NCBI GenBank assembly: GCA_002724895.1
Contig: PBQB01000001.1
Coordinates: forward strand, 18,341-33,083
Reading direction: 5' to 3'
DNA length: 14,743 nucleotides
Origin: Flavobacteriales bacterium
GTDB lineage: Bacteria > Bacteroidota > Bacteroidia > Flavobacteriales > BACL11
Shown: positions 1 to 8,190 of the stretch, piece after piece
How the letters are laid out: each line of letters starts with the position of its first letter
Position numbering within the stretch: position 1 is the first letter of the stretch
The notes under the pieces: model-generated
What the model saw: only the letters and a program-made list of their open reading frames with translations
Told to the model about the DNA's origin: nothing
The model's database searches: none
Position numbers and translations under genes: made by a program

Positions 1-320
1 CAAAAGGATTACAATGGCAATTAATAGAAAATAAAATTTTAGAAGAATTTAAAATTCAAGTTAAAGAAGAAGAAGTGTCTGAGTATGCTAAAAAAATGAT
101 TATATCACAAATGCAGCAATATGGTCAGTCTAAAATGGAAGATAGTAAATTAAATGAAATAGCTAAAAATATTCTTGATAATGAAAAAGAAAAAAAGAAG
201 ATGTATGATCAATTGTATGATGAAAAAACTTTAGCTATTTATAAAAAAGAATTCAATCTAAAAGAAAAAACAATATCTTATGATGATTTTATTAAATTAG
301 CATCAAAAAAAAATAAATAA
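1..320 (+). CDS. tig: Trigger factor, C-terminal end (partial)
   Basis: This is the last 105 residues of trigger factor, the ribosome-bound peptidyl-prolyl isomerase and chaperone that meets nascent chains. The reading frame is open from base 3 to the TAA at 318-320, so the gene enters from the left edge and the GTG at 75 is an internal valine, not a start. The visible part is highly charged and helical, starting with KGLQWQLIENKI and continuing through an EEE segment. That is the pattern of the helical C-terminal arms that hold substrate; the ribosome-binding and PPIase domains lie outside the window. Identification rests on this weakly conserved tail plus position, 2 bases before clpP and then clpX, a gene order well known in bacteria. 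No motif unique to trigger factor is visible. Confidence 0.85.
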   Translation, partial: KGLQWQLIENKILEEFKIQVKEEEVSEYAKKMIISQMQQYGQSKMEDSKLNEIAKNILDNEKEKKKMYDQLYDEKTLAIYKKEFNLKEKTISYDDFIKLASKKNK

Positions 321-322
321 AT

Positions 323-994
323 ATGGACTATAGTAAAGAATTTAAAAAATATGCTACTAAACATAAGGGGATAAATAGTCTTTTTCTAGATCAATTCACA
401 TCAGTTTATGGAAATTATATATCCCCAACTATAATTGAAGAAAGACAAATGAATGTTGCTAGTATGGATGTCTTTTCTAGATTAATGATGGATAGAATTA
501 TTTTCTTAGGAGTACCAATTAATGATTATGTGGCAAATATTATACAAGCACAACTGCTTTTTTTAGAATCTGTAGAGTCTGATAAAGATATTTTAATTTA
601 TTTAAATTCTCCAGGAGGAAGTGTTTATGCAGGATTAGGTATATATGATACAATGCAGTATATTAATCCAGATGTTTCTACGATTTGTACAGGAATGGCA
701 GCATCAATGGGAGCTGTTCTATTATGTGCTGGAGCTAAAGGAAAGAGAACAGCATTGAAACATTCTAGAGTAATGATTCATCAACCTTTGGGTGGAGCAC
801 AGGGACAAGCTTCAGATATAGAAATTACAGCTAGAGAAATTCAAAAGTTAAAGAAAGAATTGTTTGAAATAATAGCAAAACACTCTGGCAAATCTTATGA
901 ACAAGTATGGAAAGATAGTGATAGAGATTATTGGATGACTTCATTAGAAGCAAAAGAATATGGCATGATTGACGAGGTTCTTCAAAGAAAATAA
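323..994 (+). CDS. clpP: ATP-dependent Clp protease proteolytic subunit ClpP
   Basis: This is the serine peptidase that forms the double-heptamer chamber degrading proteins unfolded by ClpX in the cytoplasm. The protein has 223 residues. The catalytic triad is visible: Ser128 in GMAASMGA, His153 in MIHQPLGG and Asp202 in DRDYW. The 25- and 49-residue spacings match those of E. coli ClpP (S97, H122, D171). The oxyanion-hole/strand motif NSPGGSV lies at 95-101. The N-terminus is about 17 residues longer than the E. coli precursor, probably a propeptide or an extended axial loop, which is usual for Bacteroidota. It starts at ATG 2 bases after the trigger factor stop and is followed after 1 base by clpX, so the three are surely cotranscribed. 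Nothing suggests a catalytically dead paralogue. Confidence 0.97.
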   Translation: MDYSKEFKKYATKHKGINSLFLDQFTSVYGNYISPTIIEERQMNVASMDVFSRLMMDRIIFLGVPINDYVANIIQAQLLFLESVESDKDILIYLNSPGGSVYAGLGIYDTMQYINPDVSTICTGMAASMGAVLLCAGAKGKRTALKHSRVMIHQPLGGAQGQASDIEITAREIQKLKKELFEIIAKHSGKSYEQVWKDSDRDYWMTSLEAKEYGMIDEVLQRK

Positions 995-995
995 A

Positions 996-2222
996 ATGAC
1001 TGTATCTAAAGATATTTTTTGTTCTTTTTGTAGTAAAAATAAACAAGACACAAATTTGCTGATCGCTGGTAATTCAGCTCACATTTGTGATTTATGTATT
1101 GAAAAAGCTCACTTAATTGTAAAAACAGATCATTCATCTAATACTAAATCAGAAAATTTTCAACTTTTAAAACCACAAGTAATTAAAAAACATTTAGACC
1201 AATATATTATTGGTCAAGATCAGGCCAAAAAAGTAATATCAGTATCGGTATATAATCATTATAAAAGAATATCTCAATCAGATTTTGTTGATGAATCAGT
1301 TGAGATTGAAAAGTCAAATATAATAATGGTGGGAGGTACTGGAACAGGAAAAACACTTATTGCTCGCAGTATTGCAAAAATTTTAAATGTTCCCTTTTGT
1401 ATAGCGGACGCAACTGTTTTAACTGAAGCAGGATATGTGGGAGAAGATGTAGAAAGTATTTTAACTAGACTCTTACAAGCTGCAGACTACGATTTAAAAA
1501 AAGCTCAAAATGGAATAGTTTTTATTGATGAAGTTGATAAGATAGCTCGAAAAAGTGATAATCCTTCTATAACTAGAGACGTAAGCGGGGAGGGTGTTCA
1601 ACAGGCTATGCTCAAATTATTAGAAGGAACAATAGTTAATGTGCCTCCACAAGGAGGTAGAAAACATCCAGATCAAAAAATGATTGCGTTGGATACAAAG
1701 AATATCTTATTTATAAGTGGAGGGGCTTTTTCAGGAATTGAAAATAAAATTTCAACAAGATTAAATGCTAGATCTATTGGTTTTAAATCAAATAATGATA
1801 AAAATATTAATAGGGAGCATATTTTACAATACATATCTCCACAAGATTTAAAATCATTTGGTTTAATTCCTGAATTAATTGGAAGAATGCCAGTAGTTAC
1901 TTATTTAAATCCTTTAGACAAGAAAGCGCTAAGATTAATTTTGACTAATCCAAAAAATGCTTTGATTAAACAATATAAAAAGCTTTTTGAAATAGATGGT
2001 ATTATACTTGAATTTGATGATGAAGCACTAGATTTAATTGTTGAAAAAGCAGTAGAATATAAATTAGGCGCCAGAGGATTGCGTTCAATTTGTGAGGCTA
2101 TTATGTTAGATGCTATGTATAACTTTCCATCCTATGTTAAAAAGCGCAAATTAAATATCACAATAAGTTATATAAATAAGCAATTAGAAAATCAATCTTT
2201 TAAGAAGCTAAAAGTAGCTTAG
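996..2222 (+). CDS. clpX: ATP-dependent Clp protease ATP-binding subunit ClpX
   Basis: This AAA+ hexameric unfoldase feeds substrates to ClpP. I start it at ATG 996, giving 408 residues. The in-frame ATG at 969 would add nine residues inside clpP and before the zinc finger, and is unlikely. In order, the protein shows a C4 zinc-binding domain (Cys9, Cys12, Cys31, Cys34), Walker A GGTGTGKT (113-120), pore loop GYVG (146-149), Walker B IVFIDE (174-179), RKH loop (222-224), ClpP-docking IGF loop (261-263), arginine finger Arg297 in LIGRMP and sensor-2 Arg360 in GARGLRS. All parts needed for substrate pulling and ClpP docking are present. Walker A has GGTGTG where many ClpX have GPTGSG, which should be harmless. 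The 3' end overlaps the convergent lipoprotein gene by 4 bases. Confidence 0.97.
   Translation: MTVSKDIFCSFCSKNKQDTNLLIAGNSAHICDLCIEKAHLIVKTDHSSNTKSENFQLLKPQVIKKHLDQYIIGQDQAKKVISVSVYNHYKRISQSDFVDESVEIEKSNIIMVGGTGTGKTLIARSIAKILNVPFCIADATVLTEAGYVGEDVESILTRLLQAADYDLKKAQNGIVFIDEVDKIARKSDNPSITRDVSGEGVQQAMLKLLEGTIVNVPPQGGRKHPDQKMIALDTKNILFISGGAFSGIENKISTRLNARSIGFKSNNDKNINREHILQYISPQDLKSFGLIPELIGRMPVVTYLNPLDKKALRLILTNPKNALIKQYKKLFEIDGIILEFDDEALDLIVEKAVEYKLGARGLRSICEAIMLDAMYNFPSYVKKRKLNITISYINKQLENQSFKKLKVA
2205..2220. terminator. Hairpin over convergent stop codons, possible bidirectional terminator
   Basis: This is a perfect inverted repeat with 6-base arms: AAGCTA (2205-2210), loop AAAG, TAGCTT (2215-2220). 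It lies exactly where clpX (+) and the lipoprotein gene (-) end with a 4-base overlap. The hairpin could serve both directions. It is short and AT-rich, and the sequence after it on the + strand (AGTTTAAAAT) is not a clean U-tract, so termination activity is an inference from position and symmetry. Confidence 0.35.
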
Positions 2223-3052
2223 TTTAAAATAATTTTTGGATACGTTTCTGAATTTGTAATTATAACAACATTACAATCACATCCTTCATTTCCATAATCA
2301 ATTATTCTATCTTCATAACCATCAGGGGTTAACTTTACTTCACCAGATGTTACTAGGCATCCATAAAGACAGTTATACTCAATAATTAGCGGAGACATTA
2401 TTGTACTAGAAAAATTATTATTGTTAGTACTATTTCCTGAAGAGGTTCCATTTAATATAAAGCCATCATCATTCTTATTAAAGAAAGTTTCTTCTCCGTT
2501 TATCCACTCTTTACTTATATTTACTTGCCAATCAATTTTGCCTCTTGAATTATTTGAGACGCTCATATTATTGGAAGAAATCAAATAAACTGAGTTTCCT
2601 TGAATATTTTTTCCATTATTGATGATTACTATTTCACCTTCTACTAAGTAATTATTAACTTGATAATTATCAAAAGATATATTAATAATAGAAAGAGAAT
2701 CATGATACTTACCAGTAAATTCGCTGATAATTTTACCTTTTCTTAATTTTCCGCCTGGATTTGGATAGAGAATGTTTGAATTGCCAAAATCAACTATTAG
2801 AGTATCTAAAGTGTCTTGAGGAAAACTGTAGTTGAAGTTTTTAAGAGTATAATTAGGATATCCTTTACTTATACCATTATCTCTAAATGCCTGTTCTATA
2901 TTTTCATCAATGTCAAGAAGTATATTCTCTATTAATAAATAATCTTCACATGCTTGTGTGCTAACAAGTTCAGGTTTTTGTAAAACATTATCATCTTTAC
3001 AAGAAAGAAAAACAAAAATCACTGCTATGTAAAATGAGAATATTTTTTTCAT
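2219..3052 (-). CDS. Bacteroidota-type conserved hypothetical lipoprotein
   Basis: The product is a 277-residue lipoprotein of unknown function. Residues 1-18 form a lipoprotein signal peptide (hydrophobic FYIAVIFVFLSC) with the lipidated cysteine at 18. It is followed by KDD, an acidic start of the kind that sends Bacteroidota lipoproteins to the outer-membrane surface. The body is beta-rich and Asn/Ser/Gly-rich. I recognise the layout of a common Bacteroidota lipoprotein family: an IVDFG segment (86-90), RKGKI (104-108), a TGKY...SFDNY segment, a Trp/Gly middle, PLIIEYNC, and an ending like IDYGNEGCDC. Five cysteines follow the lipidated one (35, 228, 232, 258, 260), so disulfides are possible outside the cell. 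It is the last gene of the operon, 20 bases after folA, and converges on clpX. It has no clear link to its metabolic neighbours. Confidence 0.85.
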   Translation of the reverse strand: MKKIFSFYIAVIFVFLSCKDDNVLQKPELVSTQACEDYLLIENILLDIDENIEQAFRDNGISKGYPNYTLKNFNYSFPQDTLDTLIVDFGNSNILYPNPGGKLRKGKIISEFTGKYHDSLSIINISFDNYQVNNYLVEGEIVIINNGKNIQGNSVYLISSNNMSVSNNSRGKIDWQVNISKEWINGEETFFNKNDDGFILNGTSSGNSTNNNNFSSTIMSPLIIEYNCLYGCLVTSGEVKLTPDGYEDRIIDYGNEGCDCNVVIITNSETYPKIILN

Positions 3053-3072
3053 TAATTATTTTTTTTGTAAAT

Positions 3073-3582
3073 CTAGTTAATTTTATTTAATGTAATAAAA
3101 TCAAAATCATAAGCATGAGTATTGTCTGCTTTATTTTTTTTAATATCTGTAACCTTCCATTCTTTTCTATCTAGATTTGGGAAAAAAGTATCTCCTTTAA
3201 AGTTATGATAAATTTTTGTATAATATATTTTATGAACAAGATTTTTTTCTAATGCTAGCTTGTATATTTCTCCTCCTCCAATAATAAACAGTTCATTTTC
3301 TTTGTTTCTTTTAGCAATATCAATACCAGCTTCTATAGAATTAACAGTTAAACAATTTTTAGCAATATAATTTGAATTTCTAGTTATAACAATATTTGTT
3401 CTATTTGGCAAAGGTCTAAACTTATGAGGTATAGATTCAAAATTTTTTCTTCCCATTAAAATATGATGACCATTTGTAGTAGATTTAAAGAACTTCATAT
3501 CTTTTGGAAGTTTCCAAATTAGATCATTATCTTTTCCAATTACATGATTTTGTGAAACCGCAACAATAATTGATATAACCAT
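3073..3582 (-). CDS. folA: Dihydrofolate reductase
   Basis: This cytoplasmic enzyme reduces dihydrofolate to tetrahydrofolate with NADPH. The 169 residues match the usual chromosomal type. Visible signatures are the N-terminal strand ISIIVAVSQNHVIGKDN with the Met20-loop region, LIWKLPKDMKFFK with the substrate-binding acidic residue Asp28, the cofactor-binding MGRKNFESIP segment (43-52), the NADPH-binding IIGGGEIY (100-107) and the late GDTFFP (130-135). It starts 1 base after the stop of the saccharopine-dehydrogenase-like gene and lies in the same operon as thyA. ThyA is the one reaction that oxidises folate to dihydrofolate, so the pairing makes metabolic sense. There is no sign of a plasmid-type or trimethoprim-resistant variant. 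Confidence 0.96.
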   Translation of the reverse strand: MVISIIVAVSQNHVIGKDNDLIWKLPKDMKFFKSTTNGHHILMGRKNFESIPHKFRPLPNRTNIVITRNSNYIAKNCLTVNSIEAGIDIAKRNKENELFIIGGGEIYKLALEKNLVHKIYYTKIYHNFKGDTFFPNLDRKEWKVTDIKKNKADNTHAYDFDFITLNKIN

Positions 3583-3583
3583 T

Positions 3584-4687
3584 TTATATTATTGATTTTT
3601 TATAATTAACTCCTCTTTTTTTGAGATATTTATTTACATACTCAAAATGTTCACCTAAATATTCAGGAGGTGAAATGCCAGTTTTTTTATATTTTTTTTC
3701 GATTATAAGATTGGCTACTGCTGAACATGTATAGCCTGTTGTTCGTGCCATTGATATTGTGTTGTTGTGATATCTGTCAAGCAGTTCATACTTATATGTT
3801 ATGTCTTGATTTTTTTCTTTTCCTTCAATAATAATTCTCATTACAGTGAAATCTCTGTCACCTGGTTTCATTTCCCATTTTGGAAAAAGTAATTTAGAAG
3901 TTAAATCTATTGGCCTAATCTTTAAATTATTTACTTGAACTTCTTCATATGAAAAAAAACCAGTTGCTTTTAATACTTTTAAATATTCTACAGTTCCCGG
4001 ATATCTTAATGTTTTTTCTATCATGTTAGGAATATGCGACATTGTATTTATTAAGGTTCTTAATCCATCTGAATTCCAACTTTCAAGTGATCCAATTTCT
4101 TCAAATTGTATGAGCTCAGTATCTGAAAGGGCTTCTTTGGTAATTATTTTTGAATTTTGAACAAAACGTGCAGGTCTTATATATTCTTCAATAACATCAA
4201 TTGGAGAAAAGACTGCTTGATATTCATATGGCCATTCTCTTCTTTCAGGAAGTCCTCCAACTAAACATTCATAGTTATTTATTTGCATGCTTAAATTGTG
4301 ATGACCTAAGATAATATTACCCATTCCTGGGGCAACACCACAATCCATAATTGCAATCACTCCTTTTTGTTTAGCAATTTTATCTAGTTTGAAAGGGTCT
4401 TCTGGAAAAAATGATATGTCAACGATATTTTTTTTTGCGTTAATTACATCTAACATCATTTTATAGCCCATAAATCCAGGTACTGCACCAATCACTAAGT
4501 CAAATTTTGAGATAATATTATTAAGATATTCAGTGTTTGATATATCACAACAAATTGTATTTAAGTGATTTATCTTTTCTAATTGTTCTTTAGATTTATC
4601 TACAACACTAACTTTATGATCTTTAGCTAAATCTTTAGCTATAACACTGCCTACTAACCCAGCTCCTAAAACAATTATTTCTGCCAT
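3584..4687 (-). CDS. Saccharopine dehydrogenase family oxidoreductase, L-lysine 6-dehydrogenase-like
   Basis: This is an NAD(P)-dependent oxidoreductase of 367 residues. The N-terminal Rossmann fold is clear: EIIVLGAGLVGSVIAKDL with GAGLVG at 8-13 and an acidic residue (Asp30) at the end of strand 2, which suggests NAD. Next come DCGVAPGMGN (115-124), GGLP (144-147), a Glu-rich catalytic domain, ARTTGYTCSA (314-323) and PPEYLG (340-345). From memory, these segments and the length resemble bacterial L-lysine 6-dehydrogenase (about 385 residues), which oxidatively deaminates lysine to a semialdehyde, more than the longer saccharopine dehydrogenases. The exact substrate cannot be fixed here; other members of this superfamily act on saccharopine or polyamine precursors. 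It overlaps the thyA stop by one base (TAATG) and is followed after 1 base by folA, so translational coupling is likely. Confidence 0.85.
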   Translation of the reverse strand: MAEIIVLGAGLVGSVIAKDLAKDHKVSVVDKSKEQLEKINHLNTICCDISNTEYLNNIISKFDLVIGAVPGFMGYKMMLDVINAKKNIVDISFFPEDPFKLDKIAKQKGVIAIMDCGVAPGMGNIILGHHNLSMQINNYECLVGGLPERREWPYEYQAVFSPIDVIEEYIRPARFVQNSKIITKEALSDTELIQFEEIGSLESWNSDGLRTLINTMSHIPNMIEKTLRYPGTVEYLKVLKATGFFSYEEVQVNNLKIRPIDLTSKLLFPKWEMKPGDRDFTVMRIIIEGKEKNQDITYKYELLDRYHNNTISMARTTGYTCSAVANLIIEKKYKKTGISPPEYLGEHFEYVNKYLKKRGVNYKKSII

Positions 4688-5481
4688 TATATTGCTACTT
4701 TACCTTTAATATGAGGGTGATGTTCATAATTAATTAGTTGAAAATCTTCATATTTAAACTCGAATATATTTTTAACATTTTGATTAATTATCATTTGAGG
4801 AAGTTTTTTGCATTTTCTTGAAAGCTGTAATTTTACTTGCTCAAAATGATTAGAATAAATATGCGCATCTCCTAACGTATGTATAAATTCTCCTAATTTT
4901 AAATTGCAAACTTGAGCTATCATCATAGTTAGAAGGGCATATGATGCAATATTAAATGGAACACCTAAAAATATGTCTGCACTTCTTTGATACAATTGAC
5001 ATGATAATTTATTTTCAGCTACGTAAAATTGAAAAAAGGCATGACATGGGGGTAATGCCATTTGGTCTATTTCACCTACGTTCCATGCGCTAACAATTAT
5101 TCTTCTACTGTTAGGATTGTCTTTTAGAGTATTTACTACTTGTTTAATTTGATCTACATGTTTCCCGTTTGGAGTTGGCCAGTTTCTCCATTGATAACCA
5201 TAAACATTTCCTAAATCACCATTTTCATCAGCCCATTCATCCCAAATTCTTACTCCATTGTCTTTTAAATACTTAATATTTGTATCTCCTTTTAAAAACC
5301 AAAGGAGTTCATGTATTATTGATTTAAGATGTAATTTTTTAGTTGTAACGCATGGGAATCCTTTTTGTAGATCAAATCTCATTTGATGACCAAATATACT
5401 TTTAGTTCCAATTCCTGTTCTATCTTTTTTCACAACCCCTTGTTTCATTACACGGGTCATTAGATTTAAATATTGTTGCAT
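4687..5481 (-). CDS. thyA: Thymidylate synthase (ThyA type)
   Basis: This enzyme methylates dUMP to dTMP with methylene-tetrahydrofolate, releasing dihydrofolate. It has 264 residues, the same length as E. coli ThyA, and the landmarks fall at the same numbers. Arg21 sits in [11 protein letters not shown]. The nucleophile Cys146 sits in [12 protein letters not shown]. The dUMP-phosphate arginines are in NSRRIIV (124-130), and the folate/dUMP segment is [18 protein letters not shown]. The C-terminus ends KVAI, the closing tail of the family. It starts directly after the esterase stop with no spacer and overlaps the next gene by one base. FolA, two genes downstream, recycles its folate product. 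Confidence 0.97.
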   Translation of the reverse strand: MQQYLNLMTRVMKQGVVKKDRTGIGTKSIFGHQMRFDLQKGFPCVTTKKLHLKSIIHELLWFLKGDTNIKYLKDNGVRIWDEWADENGDLGNVYGYQWRNWPTPNGKHVDQIKQVVNTLKDNPNSRRIIVSAWNVGEIDQMALPPCHAFFQFYVAENKLSCQLYQRSADIFLGVPFNIASYALLTMMIAQVCNLKLGEFIHTLGDAHIYSNHFEQVKLQLSRKCKKLPQMIINQNVKNIFEFKYEDFQLINYEHHPHIKGKVAI

Positions 5482-6519
5482 TTATTTTAAATTAATTTTT
5501 TTTACTACTTCTCCATTATCATATATATAAAGAAGTAGTTTGTTATTTATATTTTTTCTTTCTCTACCTAGCAAGTCAACTATCTTAACAAGTTTTTTAT
5601 TTTTTGAAAATTCATTAATATTTGTTGGTTGGTTAATTAAGCCATTTATATCATATTTAGATAAAAATCTCCATATTTCAATAGATGCATTAATATCATA
5701 ATTTATTATTCCAGAATTATTAGAAGAAAAATTACTTCCAGGCCACGTATGACCTCCATTGATGACTTTTAAATGTTCAACATCTACTCCATTAATTCCA
5801 TTTTTCCAACTGTAATGTTCTACAGTACTACTGTCATTAACATTAACATTTGGTACTAGTATAAGAACACTTTGTGTATCACATTGATTATAATTTACCC
5901 AATAAGATATAATATTTGGTATAGATTCTACACCAGGTTTCCCATAGTATATTGAACTACTATCAGCATCTCCATGAATATGTAATACAGGAGTTGGGTG
6001 TGAGGGGTTACAGTTAGTCAACATATAAGAAATATATGATCCTGCAACAGGGGCTATGGCAGCTATTTTTTCTGAAAGCTCACAAGCTAGTCTATAGCTC
6101 ATATATGCTCCATTAGACATTCCTGTACTATAAACTCTATTTAGATCAATATTGTATTTTGATGATAAACTATCAAGTAATGCAGAAATAAAATTAATAT
6201 CATTAATTGAAGTTCCTATTTGACCTATATTCCAATGAGTTTGTCCTGCACTATTTAATAAGCCTTGAGGGTGAACAATAATAAAATTTGCAGTATCAGC
6301 TATTTGTCTAAAGTCTGCTTGCCACATTGAAGTAAATGAACTGCCTGTTAATCCATGAAAATTAAATAATAAAGGAGTAGCTTTTGAAGAATTATAAATT
6401 GCAGGTATATAGGCTCTATAACTTCTATATACATTATCATGTATTATACTATCCTTTACTGTTTGTTGTCCAAAAAAACAGATAGGTAGAAAAAATAGTA
6501 TAAGTGTAATTTTTTTCAT
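5482..6519 (-). CDS. Secreted PHB-depolymerase-like (LpqC-type) esterase with T9SS-like tail
   Basis: This is an alpha/beta-hydrolase esterase of the poly(3-hydroxybutyrate) depolymerase/LpqC-like family, 345 residues. Residues 1-18 are a signal peptide (MKKITLILFFLPICFFGQ), so it is exported. The fold shows the oxyanion region FNFHGLTGS (52-60), the nucleophile Ser135 in GMSNG, an acidic residue at Asp184 or Asp186 in HGDADSS, and His257 in NGGHTWPG, a full catalytic triad. After about residue 298 a short tail reads KIVDLLGRE...LYIYDNGEVVKKI. This looks like the Bacteroidota type-A C-terminal sorting signal for type IX secretion, which would place the enzyme at the cell surface or outside. 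Related enzymes include feruloyl and acetylxylan esterases, so the natural substrate is unknown. It abuts its neighbours with no spacer and must share their transcript, though its role differs from theirs. Confidence 0.88.
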   Translation of the reverse strand: MKKITLILFFLPICFFGQQTVKDSIIHDNVYRSYRAYIPAIYNSSKATPLLFNFHGLTGSSFTSMWQADFRQIADTANFIIVHPQGLLNSAGQTHWNIGQIGTSINDINFISALLDSLSSKYNIDLNRVYSTGMSNGAYMSYRLACELSEKIAAIAPVAGSYISYMLTNCNPSHPTPVLHIHGDADSSSIYYGKPGVESIPNIISYWVNYNQCDTQSVLILVPNVNVNDSSTVEHYSWKNGINGVDVEHLKVINGGHTWPGSNFSSNNSGIINYDINASIEIWRFLSKYDINGLINQPTNINEFSKNKKLVKIVDLLGRERKNINNKLLLYIYDNGEVVKKINLK

Positions 6520-8190
6520 TTATATGATAATTCCGACAATCGCTGCTGTAAATAATGAAGCAAGAGTACCACCGATTAATGCTAATATTCCTAATTTTGC
6601 AAGATCTCCTTTTCTTTTTGGGGCTATTGCTCCAATTCCACCAATTTGAATTCCTATTGACGAAAAATTTGCAAATCCACATAATATATATGTTGCTATT
6701 ATGATAGATTTTTCTTCAAAAAACTTTCCTGCTTCTTTCATTTCTGCTAGAGAGACATATGCTACAAATTCATTTAAAACAGTTTTTTCTCCTAAAAGTT
6801 GTCCAACTAACAACATATCTTCTTTACATACTCCAACCAACCAAGCAATTGGAGCGCCAATATAACCGAGTATTAAATTTAATGATAATTCATTATATCT
6901 AGTATTTTCAGAAATCCATAAATTTATCGAGGACCAGTCTCCTAATTTAAATAATATGTAATTACCCATTGAAACAAGACCAATAAAAACTAAAAGCATA
7001 GCCCCAACGTTAACTGCAAGTTTTAACCCATCATATGTTCCATTTGAAACTGCTTCTAAAGCTGAATCGCCAATTTCATTTTTGCTAATTGATAGTTTTT
7101 CTTCAAATTTGTGTTTTTCTGGAAATAGTATTTTTGATGAAATAACTGCTGCTGGAGCTGACATGACAGAGGCCGCTAGAAGATGTTTTGCAAAAATGAT
7201 TTGCTCTAAAGGATCAGAACCTCCTAAAAATCCAATGTAAGCTGCTAGAACACCACCAGCAATAGTAGCCATTCCTCCACACATGAGACATAACATTTCT
7301 GACATTGTCATTTTGTTCAGGTAGGGTTTGACTAAAAGAGGAGATTCTGTTTGACCTAAAAAAATATTGCCTGCAACTCCAACACTTTCAGGTCCAGAAA
7401 GATTTAGAGTTTTTTTCATTAACCATGCAAAGACATAAACAATTTTTGGAATTATTTTCCAATAATAAAACAAAGATGTAAGTGCTGAGAAAAAGATTAC
7501 AGTTGGTAAAATCATGATGGCAAAATTTGCAAGTGGAGCTTCTATAGTTCCACTAGAAAAAGATCTAAATAAGAACATTGTTCCATCTTGAGTAAATGAA
7601 ATTATTTTTGTAAATATTTTACCAACAAATTCAAATCCTGTTGAAACAAGTGGCGCTTTTAAAATTAAAACGGCAAAGATTATTTGTATTGCTAGTCCTT
7701 TGAATACCAATTTCCAGTCTATGGATTTTCTATCTTGACTAAAACAAAAAGCTAAAAATAAAAGTGACGCAACTCCTAAAAAGCCTCTTGTTAAAGTATT
7801 TAATAAGTTATTTTTTTTAAGTGTTAAATATGATGTTTTTTCAAATTCAAAATTAACACCATTTTCCTCTAAAATTAATATGTTTTGATTAATTAAAACA
7901 TTAAATGTTCTGAGCGTATCTTCTGGAGAGGAATACAACAGTTGTATCTTATTATTTTTCAGCTTCCAGTTTCCTTTAGCAAATAACGGTATTTGCTGAA
8001 GTTGATACTCAAAGGTTCCATTTTTAAAAAAAATGATATAATCTAAATTCTTCTGAATAGGTTTAATACTTGTAGAGTCACTATCACTTAAATTATAAAT
8101 GTTTTTAAAAAACCATTTCCCAGTTATATTTTCCCCACTAGATAAAATACAATTCAGTATTAAAATAGTAGTTAATATATATTTTTTCAT
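6520..8190 (-). CDS. CNT-family nucleoside transporter with N-terminal lipocalin-like domain
   Basis: This is a concentrative nucleoside transporter (NupC type), driving nucleoside uptake across the inner membrane with Na+ or H+. It has 556 residues against roughly 400 for ordinary NupC. Residues 1-19 look like a signal peptide. Residues 20-120 form a small beta-rich domain (GKWFFKN, FFKNGTFEY, GNWKLKNNKIQLL) typical of lipocalin-like folds, which would face the periplasm. The membrane part starts near residue 132. It carries GQTESP (279-284), the nucleoside/ion-binding loop of the family, NEFVAY (473-478) and CGFANFSSIGI (504-514), all CNT signatures. Several hydrophobic helices run to the C-terminal VGIII. 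The start directly follows the upstream stop. Together with ThyA in this operon and the deoxynucleoside kinase near 13.6 kb, it suggests nucleoside salvage. The coupling ion is not settled by the sequence. Confidence 0.93.
   Translation of the reverse strand: MKKYILTTILILNCILSSGENITGKWFFKNIYNLSDSDSTSIKPIQKNLDYIIFFKNGTFEYQLQQIPLFAKGNWKLKNNKIQLLYSSPEDTLRTFNVLINQNILILEENGVNFEFEKTSYLTLKKNNLLNTLTRGFLGVASLLFLAFCFSQDRKSIDWKLVFKGLAIQIIFAVLILKAPLVSTGFEFVGKIFTKIISFTQDGTMFLFRSFSSGTIEAPLANFAIMILPTVIFFSALTSLFYYWKIIPKIVYVFAWLMKKTLNLSGPESVGVAGNIFLGQTESPLLVKPYLNKMTMSEMLCLMCGGMATIAGGVLAAYIGFLGGSDPLEQIIFAKHLLAASVMSAPAAVISSKILFPEKHKFEEKLSISKNEIGDSALEAVSNGTYDGLKLAVNVGAMLLVFIGLVSMGNYILFKLGDWSSINLWISENTRYNELSLNLILGYIGAPIAWLVGVCKEDMLLVGQLLGEKTVLNEFVAYVSLAEMKEAGKFFEEKSIIIATYILCGFANFSSIGIQIGGIGAIAPKRKGDLAKLGILALIGGTLASLFTAAIVGIII

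Noticed and set aside
75..320. A stand-alone small gene starting at GTG 75
   Set aside because: The same frame is open to the window edge with trigger-factor-like sequence, so it is the tail of a longer gene.
969..995. An earlier ClpX start at ATG 969
   Set aside because: It overlaps clpP by 26 bases and adds nine residues before the zinc finger; ATG 996 gives a normal ClpX.
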